The position numbers and the translations under genes are program-made. From Candidatus Cloacimonadota bacterium (lineage in GTDB: Bacteria; Cloacimonadota; Cloacimonadia; Cloacimonadales; Cloacimonadaceae), in NCBI GenBank assembly GCA_023230795.1, contig JALNWR010000017.1, positions 1-21,138 on the forward strand: a stretch of DNA of 21,138 bases, read 5' to 3'. The stretch's first letter is position 1. Every line of letters begins with the position of its first letter. Positions 15,246 through 21,138 of this stretch are shown here, one piece after another. The notes below the pieces were generated by a model. That model saw only the letters and a program-made list of their open reading frames with translations, ran no database searches and was not told where the DNA came from.

Positions 15246-18200
15246 ATGGCTCGGCTTTTCAGTAAAGATTACCACGACCGCTCTAATAGCTGGTATTTTA
15301 ACCATGCAGTGATACCGCTGTCGGAAGGGGATTTGTGGTATTGGCACACACAAGATGAAGCAGGAAACGTCCTTTTGCGCTTTTTCCCCACCCTGGATAA
15401 GCGTGATTATTTCAGCGCCTGGGTGGAGGTGCTATACGATCCCCGTACCGAGATGATCCTCCGCTTCCGCTGTGCAGAGTGCGGACAGGATGAAACCTGC
15501 CGCCACTATCTCTCGCTTTTGCGATATAGCTATCACTATCTTTCGGACGACATTTTGAAAGAGGACCTGGTGCTAACCTGTGATGGCGATACCTTGCGGG
15601 GCAACGTTTCCTGGCTAAGTCTTTCCCATCAGGCTGCATTGGAGATAGAGGGCATATACAATCCCGAAACGGATAAAATTCGCATTTATCACCGGGCTTA
15701 TGCTGGCCTGGATATGCCGGAACTGCTCCGGCTTTTGAAAGATTCAGATGACGTCAGCCCCCAGATCAAGGCCAATTTTGGGGTTTTGGATGATTACGAG
15801 CTGACTCTCTTTCGCTGGCTGGATGCCCACCGTGCGGCATACAGCACAAAAGGGCAATTTTGGTCTATCTATAAAACGCAGTTTTCGCAGCTTTTGGGAT
15901 ACCTGGAGAGTCTGGAGCAGAAAGTGCTGGTCAAAGAAACCGGCGAAGAGCTCAGCTTTGCGCCCAAGGCTTACCCCCTGGTGCTCAGGATTGAGCCGGC
16001 TGGCAAAAAGTCTTTCAGCTTGTCCCCCATCCTGGTAGATGAGCTTTCCATCTGGTATGCCGGCTATCCCACCTGGCTCTTTTTCCGCAATAAAGTGCAC
16101 AAGCTCTGGCTGCCTTTCCGCAATGAGGTGATCGATAAGATCTTCCTGCGACAAATGGTGATGAGCGAGAAAGACCTTATCTACTATCGCAGTATAGTGC
16201 ACAATGAATTGGCAAAGCGGGATATATACCTGGATTTTGACGCTTCTATAGAAATGCCACCCATTATCGATTCCGAGCCTCATAGCAGGCTTTACATCCG
16301 CCCCCTGGGAGAGGAGATCATGATCGAGGGTTCGCTGATCTATGACGAAGAGTACGAGATTCCCTTATCGGTGATAAAGTATTTCAAACCCCTGGTTTAC
16401 ACTTCTTACAAAGGCGCAGACCCCGATGATAAATTATGGTTTTATCTGCCGCATGATCTCACAAAAAAGGTGAACCAGCTGATCTCAGAATTGCCAAAGC
16501 CGCAGATCGATGAATTGGAACAGCACGCACGCCTGGTCTATGCCAGCTCCGTATTCAGTGAATTGCAAAAGGCTATCTTTCATCTCAGTGACAAGGATTG
16601 GGAGATAGTGATCGATGATGAACTCAGCTCAAACTTTATCACCAAGATCAAGCTGGAAGTTCAGCTGAATGCCCAACGCAGTGAAGACATCGACTGGTTT
16701 AGCTATGAAGTGAGCTATCGTCATAAGGACTTGAGCTTTACCCATGAAGAACTAAAGCGCTATTTCCGCTCTTCCGAGGAATTCCTGCATACTGTGGATG
16801 GACGCTTGTATTTTATCAGCAATCCCGAGGTATTTCAGGAAGTCGAAGGGCTGATCTCCCGCAGTAAAAAGGATAAAGACGATGTATATCGGGCGCGCAT
16901 GCTGAATCTGCCATACTATCAAAGATTGCAGGAAGAGCATCCCTCTTTTCGGGTGATGGGCGATGAATATCTGGAAAATATGTTTCGTGATCTGCATGAG
17001 CGCAGTCTGGACAAACCGCTTAACTTGCCTTACTATTTGCAATCCATATTGAGGAGCTATCAAAAAGCCGGTGTAGCCTGGATGAAGATGCTCAAGCACT
17101 ATCATCTGAACGGCATTCTGGCAGACGAAATGGGACTGGGTAAGACCATTCAAGCTCTGACCATGATCCTCAGCGCTCCGGAAGGCACTGTCAGTATGGT
17201 GGTTTGCCCTAAAACCCTGACCTATAACTGGGCTGCCGAGATCGAGAAATTTCATACCAATATCCCATACGCCATCGTGGAAGGTAATAAAGCAAACCGA
17301 ACCGAGCTGCTTAACAGTCCCAATATCCAGCTGTATCTGATCGGCTATTCCATGGTGCTGAGTGACTTTAATCTGCTGAAAACCATGCACTTTGAATGGA
17401 TAGTGCTGGATGAAGCGCAAAACATCAAAAACGTTTCAGCCCAGCGTACTTCTGCGATCAAGAAATTGAAATCAAATCATCGCCTTGCCCTCTCCGGTAC
17501 GCCTATCGAGAATAACCTTACCGAGCTGTGGAGCATTATGGATTTCCTCATGCCCGGCTATTTGGGAAGCTTGAAGAAATTCAAAGAATTGTATCTCAGT
17601 CCGGAGGATGATCGCGCCGCCAAGCTCTCTCTGCATAGAGCAGTATCGCCATTCCTTTTGCGCAGGATCAAAAAAGAGGTCCTGCTGGAACTGCCGGATA
17701 AGCAAGAGCAGATATCCTGGTGCAAGATGAGCACCGTTCAAGAAAAACTGTATATGCAAATCCTGGATACCGTGCAGAAAAAGCTGTTACCAGAAAGTCA
17801 GGAAGAGCTGAGCTATGTGCATATTTTAGCGGCGCTTACCAAGCTGCGCCAGGTTTGCAATCATCCGCATCTGGCCAATGATGATGTGCTGCCTGCTCTG
17901 GAGCTTTCGGCCAAACTGGAGCTGCTGGTGGAACTGGTTCAAGACTCCATCGCAGCCGGGCATAAAGTGCTGGTCTTTTCCCAATTTGTGCAGATGCTGC
18001 ATATCATGCGTAAGGTCTTTGATGAGCGTGATATCCGCTATAGCTACCTAGATGGCAAAACCAAAGACCGTAGAAAACCGGTAGAGGAATTTGAGACAAA
18101 CGAGGATATCCGGCTGTTTTTGATCAGCCTGAAGACAGGTGGTACCGGTCTCAATCTCACCGCCGCAGACACCGTGATCATATATGATCCCTGGTGGAAT

Positions 18201-18416
18201 CCTATGGTGGAAAATCAGGCGATAGACCGCGCCCACCGCATCGGCCAAACCAGGAAAGTGCAAGTCTTCAGACTCATCACCAAAGGAACGGTGGAAGAGA
18301 AGATTCTGGCTTTGCAGCAAAACAAGATCGATCTCTTCAACGAAGTCATCGAAGGCGGCTCCACAGTGCTCAAGAGCATGAATATGGATGATCTCAAACA
18401 GCTGTTTATATATTGA
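15246..18416 (+). CDS. SNF2-family DNA translocase with N-terminal SWIM-like zinc motif
   Basis: A 1056-residue ATP-driven DNA translocase/remodeller, cytoplasmic. Near the N-terminus Cys76, Cys79, Cys85 and His87 (CAECGQDETCRH) form a SWIM-like zinc site, with CxxC in place of the usual CxC. Residues about 110-585 match the associated region seen in bacterial SNF2 proteins but carry no motif I can name. The helicase core follows: Walker A at DEMGLGKT (627-634), Walker B DEAQ (722-725), motif III LSGTPIENN, and in the second lobe the LVFSQF, LISLKTGGTGLNLT and QAIDRAHRIGQ (from 991) motifs, including the arginine fingers. All catalytic motifs look intact and the length is normal. It is divergent from the ATP-cone nuclease and convergent with the pilin-like gene (36 bp between stops). 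It may assist transcription or repair. A joint role with the nuclease is possible but unproven. Confidence 0.93.
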   Translation: MARLFSKDYHDRSNSWYFNHAVIPLSEGDLWYWHTQDEAGNVLLRFFPTLDKRDYFSAWVEVLYDPRTEMILRFRCAECGQDETCRHYLSLLRYSYHYLSDDILKEDLVLTCDGDTLRGNVSWLSLSHQAALEIEGIYNPETDKIRIYHRAYAGLDMPELLRLLKDSDDVSPQIKANFGVLDDYELTLFRWLDAHRAAYSTKGQFWSIYKTQFSQLLGYLESLEQKVLVKETGEELSFAPKAYPLVLRIEPAGKKSFSLSPILVDELSIWYAGYPTWLFFRNKVHKLWLPFRNEVIDKIFLRQMVMSEKDLIYYRSIVHNELAKRDIYLDFDASIEMPPIIDSEPHSRLYIRPLGEEIMIEGSLIYDEEYEIPLSVIKYFKPLVYTSYKGADPDDKLWFYLPHDLTKKVNQLISELPKPQIDELEQHARLVYASSVFSELQKAIFHLSDKDWEIVIDDELSSNFITKIKLEVQLNAQRSEDIDWFSYEVSYRHKDLSFTHEELKRYFRSSEEFLHTVDGRLYFISNPEVFQEVEGLISRSKKDKDDVYRARMLNLPYYQRLQEEHPSFRVMGDEYLENMFRDLHERSLDKPLNLPYYLQSILRSYQKAGVAWMKMLKHYHLNGILADEMGLGKTIQALTMILSAPEGTVSMVVCPKTLTYNWAAEIEKFHTNIPYAIVEGNKANRTELLNSPNIQLYLIGYSMVLSDFNLLKTMHFEWIVLDEAQNIKNVSAQRTSAIKKLKSNHRLALSGTPIENNLTELWSIMDFLMPGYLGSLKKFKELYLSPEDDRAAKLSLHRAVSPFLLRRIKKEVLLELPDKQEQISWCKMSTVQEKLYMQILDTVQKKLLPESQEELSYVHILAALTKLRQVCNHPHLANDDVLPALELSAKLELLVELVQDSIAAGHKVLVFSQFVQMLHIMRKVFDERDIRYSYLDGKTKDRRKPVEEFETNEDIRLFLISLKTGGTGLNLTAADTVIIYDPWWNPMVENQAIDRAHRIGQTRKVQVFRLITKGTVEEKILALQQNKIDLFNEVIEGGSTVLKSMNMDDLKQLFIY

Positions 18417-18452
18417 CTCTCAAATGTAAGCCATCAGGCTATGAATATCTAA

Positions 18453-18959
18453 TCAGGGCTTGGGGAATATCCTGTGCCAGTCCGGCTCTATGCTGTCATC
18501 GGCACCAAAACCGTGATAGGAATTATTATCTCCATCAAACCAGAGCTTTCTGCCTTCTCCCACGGGGTTGGAAGCTGTGGCTACAGCCATGATGATCTTG
18601 TATGGGGCCACATTGACGTATTCATTTAGCTCCACATCCTTGAGTTTTTCCATCATCTGACTGGTATAGATCACCGCAGGTTTCCAGGCTATGGCAAATT
18701 CCCAGTTTCTCAGAACGCTGTCTTTGAATCCCAGCTCGATAAAGGCTTTCTCAAGATCAAAACCGCTGGCACTGTTATTGTTTTTCACGTAATTATCTAC
18801 ATAAATGTGAAGCTCTGTCAAAGCCTTAAATACCTCTTCTGCCCTTCTTTCATTCTGATATCTGTTACATCTGGGAATGATCAATATCAGTGCCACGATA
18901 ATGACTATCAGCCCTGCTACTACCAGATATTTTTTCCATGATTTCTTGTTTTCAGACAT
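18453..18959 (-). CDS. Membrane-anchored protein, pilin-like topology
   Basis: A 168-residue protein with a basic N-terminus (MSENKKSWKK), one hydrophobic helix (about 11-29, YLVVAGLIVIIVALILIIP), an amphipathic helix (RRAEEVFKALTELHIYVDNY) and a C-terminal domain rich in aromatic and acidic residues (KLWFDGDNN, FGADDSIEPDWHRIF). The layout resembles type II/IV pseudopilins, but no prepilin peptidase site (G followed by F/M and a Glu at +5) is visible, so it is more safely called a single-pass membrane protein with a periplasmic domain. AGGAG lies 5 nt before the ATG. The candidate promoter upstream (TAGATT at 18998-18993) is weak. It is separated from the upstream adhesin gene by a hairpin, so it may be its own unit. 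Function unknown. Confidence 0.8.
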   Translation of the reverse strand: MSENKKSWKKYLVVAGLIVIIVALILIIPRCNRYQNERRAEEVFKALTELHIYVDNYVKNNNSASGFDLEKAFIELGFKDSVLRNWEFAIAWKPAVIYTSQMMEKLKDVELNEYVNVAPYKIIMAVATASNPVGEGRKLWFDGDNNSYHGFGADDSIEPDWHRIFPKP

Positions 18960-19035
18960 AATCTCTCCTCTTATCTATTGTCTTATTACCATAATCTAAG
19001 CGTAATCGGCCAAAAACCAAGAATTGTTGCCTGAT

Positions 19036-19069
19036 AATCAAGCCCCAAACTAATCTTCGGGGCTTGATT
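19036..19069 (-). terminator. 11-bp-stem hairpin downstream of the adhesin-like gene
   Basis: AATCAAGCCCC (19036-19046) and GGGGCTTGATT (19059-19069) are perfect reverse complements around a 12-nt loop, 14 bp beyond the stop at 19083. On the minus strand the tract after the stem is not T-rich (ATCAGGCAAC), so it may act as a factor-assisted terminator or an mRNA 3'-end protector and not a textbook intrinsic terminator. Confidence 0.6.
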
Positions 19070-19082
19070 TGTAAGCTTTATT

Positions 19083-21138
19083 TTATTCCATGAGCAGCAT
19101 CTTGCGGGTAGCCTTGTATTTACCAGCCGTAAAGCGGTAGAAGTATATGCCGCTACTGAGCGACTTGCTATACTCATCCAGAGCTTCAAAGACTATGCTG
19201 TGACGGCCGCGGCTTTGGGCTTCATTCAGCAGACTGCGAACTTTCTGGCCTTTGACGTTATATACATCCAGGCGCACATTGCAGGGCTCCAGGATGTCGT
19301 AGTAAATGGTGGTAGTCGGATTAAAGGGATTTGGGCTGTTGCCCTTCAGGACAGTGGCGGTTACCGGGCTCAGTTCGTCTTCGCTGGCAACCGGATCGAG
19401 CACTATGTCCAGGGTGGTATTTTGGTTCGGTGATACCACCACGTCATCCACAGTAACTGATTTATAGTTCTCAGCTGAAGCGGTAACGGAATAGCTTCCC
19501 ACAGGAAGTATCAGAGAATATGCTCCAGCAGTATTGGTAGTAGCTTGGTATGTGTCTGCAGATACGGTAGCACCTGCGATACCCTGTCCGTTTATACGGC
19601 GGACAAAGCCGACGATATTCCCGATGTCGCTTTCTTTTACCAAAGCATTGGAAAATGCCACAGGTGAGCTGACATCTGCGGTGTAAACAGCTTTCACACC
19701 CCAACGATAGGTGCTGTAGGGCAAGGTTTCCCAGCCTTCATCTTCGAAGGTAAGGATGTTGATCAGCTCATCATTTAGTAATACCCAGCTTGCTTCATTA
19801 GTTTCCTGACCGGAGATGAAACGGTATATTTCGTAGCCTATCAGGGCTCTGCTATCTCGGCCTTTAGCTTTGGTAACGGGTTTTACATTATTAGCTATCA
19901 AGGCTCTGCCATCCCGGGTAAGTGCTTCAGCAGCCGGCATATTTGAGCCATGCTCAAGGCTGTGGCGTATCAAAGCCGGACCGTCAAAGCTGACAGGGGC
20001 GATGGCATTACCGATATAGATATTATCGATAAACCAATAGAACCACAGGCCGCCGTTGGTATCCGGGTCTTCAGCCTGAAAAGCCAGGGTGATCTGCTGT
20101 CCTTCGTAAGCAGCCAGGTCCACTACAAACGGAGTGTCATAGGCGTTTTGTCCACCAGTTTCAGCACTGGCATCCCACAGCACTTGCCAGCTATTGCCGC
20201 CATCAGAAGAGACTTTTACACAATAGTGGTCGCCATTAGTACTTCCCAGGAAAACATAGCTGTCAAAGCGCAGATAAGCATTTGGAAGACAGTTAAATGT
20301 GGGCGTAATAAGCCATTCATTCTGGTGTTCATAAGACCACCACAGACCGGTCTGAAAACCGCCATGCGTAGGTATGGCATTGGTGTGTCCGTCGATTTCG
20401 ATAGTTCCCAGTCTCTTGAAGGTGGGATATACTCCGTAGCTATTCTGAGTACCGGTATTGGTAATGATCTGAGACCAACCCTGAGGCGGAAAGGTGGTAT
20501 TCTCAAAGCTCTCGGTAATATCGGCAGCGTTTGGATCCGGAGCTTCCCACTCCAACTCGACAGCAATGTAAGTAGTATTTAGCTCTGCCTCTAAGTTTTG
20601 AGGAGCATGGGCGATTTCACATAAGGTGATGGTGCCCATCTGATAAGCCATGGCAGCTACATCTATAATGCCGTTTATGGAGGTATATCCGGGGCAGGTA
20701 ATGACATAGGCATAGCTTTCGTTTGCATATACCGCAGGGAAAGTGAACTCGCCATTGCCACTGGTGTTTTCGCTGTAATTTGCATATCCGGTGAGCGCTA
20801 CCACGGCTCCGGCCAGGCCACTGCCTGTATCCGAAGCCAGGATGGTGCCGCTTACTGCGACCTTAGGCATAGGCTGTAGGGCTACATTTATCACAGCCTC
20901 TTCACCCTCTTCCAGCTCAAGCTCATGAGTCTGAGTGATGTATCCGTTTTTGCTAAAGTGCAGATCGTAAGTATCCGGCATTATGTACTGGATTTGATAT
21001 TCGCCATCGGCATTGCTTATAGCTTCATTACTACAGCCTTCTATCTGTACCAGTACATCTTCCAGAGTATCATTATTCACAGCATCAGTTATTACTCCGC
21101 TTACGTGGCAGAACAAGTCGGAGGCAAACATGAAGAAG
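19083..21138 (-). CDS. Secreted adhesin-like multidomain protein with C-terminal sorting tail (5' end cut)
   Basis: The frame runs off the right edge, so the start is missing. The first visible residues (FFMFASDLFC, then HVSG) look like the end of a signal peptide, so perhaps only a few codons are lost; this is inference. Numbering from the first Met, carboxypeptidase-regulatory-like domains occupy about 9-87 and 90-170. A fibronectin III domain begins at 177 (APQNLEAELN..VELEWEAP). It is interrupted by a cleaved-adhesin domain (about 205-376: ESFENTTFPPQGW, NEWLITP, FYWFIDNIYIGN) and resumes at 430 (LIGYEIYRF) to about 500. A third regulatory-like domain spans 504-580. The tail, from about 594 (LKGNSPNPFNPTTTI) through VYNVKGQKVRSL and SGIYFYRF to RKMLLME, is the FlgD-Ig-like/type A sorting module common in Cloacimonadota and relatives. 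The likely role is surface attachment. The linker at 383-431 carries three ALI repeats. Confidence 0.9.
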   Translation of the reverse strand, partial: FFMFASDLFCHVSGVITDAVNNDTLEDVLVQIEGCSNEAISNADGEYQIQYIMPDTYDLHFSKNGYITQTHELELEEGEEAVINVALQPMPKVAVSGTILASDTGSGLAGAVVALTGYANYSENTSGNGEFTFPAVYANESYAYVITCPGYTSINGIIDVAAMAYQMGTITLCEIAHAPQNLEAELNTTYIAVELEWEAPDPNAADITESFENTTFPPQGWSQIITNTGTQNSYGVYPTFKRLGTIEIDGHTNAIPTHGGFQTGLWWSYEHQNEWLITPTFNCLPNAYLRFDSYVFLGSTNGDHYCVKVSSDGGNSWQVLWDASAETGGQNAYDTPFVVDLAAYEGQQITLAFQAEDPDTNGGLWFYWFIDNIYIGNAIAPVSFDGPALIRHSLEHGSNMPAAEALTRDGRALIANNVKPVTKAKGRDSRALIGYEIYRFISGQETNEASWVLLNDELINILTFEDEGWETLPYSTYRWGVKAVYTADVSSPVAFSNALVKESDIGNIVGFVRRINGQGIAGATVSADTYQATTNTAGAYSLILPVGSYSVTASAENYKSVTVDDVVVSPNQNTTLDIVLDPVASEDELSPVTATVLKGNSPNPFNPTTTIYYDILEPCNVRLDVYNVKGQKVRSLLNEAQSRGRHSIVFEALDEYSKSLSSGIYFYRFTAGKYKATRKMLLME

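Noticed and set aside
16752..17420. 222-residue minus-strand frame inside the SNF2 gene
   Set aside because: It lies opposite the conserved helicase motifs and has no ribosome binding site or domain.
18453..18959. True type IV pilin or pseudopilin
   Set aside because: The topology is similar but there is no prepilin peptidase cleavage motif or Glu at +5, so only a pilin-like layout is claimed.
19950..20582. 210-residue plus-strand frame opposite the cleaved-adhesin domain
   Set aside because: The minus-strand product has clear domain motifs; the plus frame looks like a reverse shadow.

Overview
The window looks like chromosomal DNA from a Gram-negative anaerobe of the FCB group, most plausibly Candidatus Cloacimonadota (WWE1) or a close relative. 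This is inferred from gene content, not from a marker gene. The clues are long secreted multidomain proteins built from gingipain-type C25 peptidase, fibronectin III, cleaved-adhesin and carboxypeptidase-regulatory modules, a C-terminal tail containing GNSPNPFNPTTTI and SGIYFYRF (FlgD-Ig-like / type A sorting-like), an outer-membrane barrel ending in Phe, and a fermentative acetate kinase. I see no rRNA, tRNA, CRISPR array, transposase or phage gene.

Layout. (1) 1-650: an upstream region with nothing I can name, then a small very acidic lipoprotein closed by a strong intrinsic terminator (617-645). (2) 772-5605, all plus strand: acetate kinase (ackA), a membrane-spanning protein with a periplasmic part and a cytoplasmic helix-turn-helix, an outer-membrane beta-barrel, a small membrane-anchored protein, and tsaE (tRNA t6A synthesis). 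The middle three genes are tightly packed or overlapping. (3) 5816-13593, plus strand: a 1979-residue secreted C25 cysteine endopeptidase whose stop overlaps the start of a secreted M14 zinc carboxypeptidase (ATGA). Together they make an apparent two-step extracellular protein-digestion unit. A long stable hairpin lies inside the first codons of the carboxypeptidase. (4) 13599-14483, minus strand: an ATP-cone domain fused to a PD-(D/E)xK (Mrr-like) nuclease, convergent with the carboxypeptidase (5 bp between stops) and divergent from the next gene across a 762-bp intergenic region holding promoter-like sites, an inverted/direct repeat cluster and two short palindromic repeats. (5) 15246-18416, plus strand: a SNF2 helicase with an N-terminal SWIM-like zinc motif. 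(6) 18453-21138, minus strand: a pilin-like membrane-anchored protein and a large secreted adhesin-like protein cut off by the right edge, separated by an 11-bp-stem hairpin.

How the genes fit together. The main theme is secretion and surface biology of an organism that lives on proteins: an endopeptidase plus a carboxypeptidase to release amino acids, outer-membrane and adhesin-like proteins, and acetate kinase for ATP formation from fermentation. The ATP-cone nuclease is the least conventional protein here. It has the architecture of a nucleotide-sensing restriction-type nuclease, and a defence or DNA-quality-control role is possible but not shown by the sequence. Functional assignments rest on motifs seen by eye; no database search was run.
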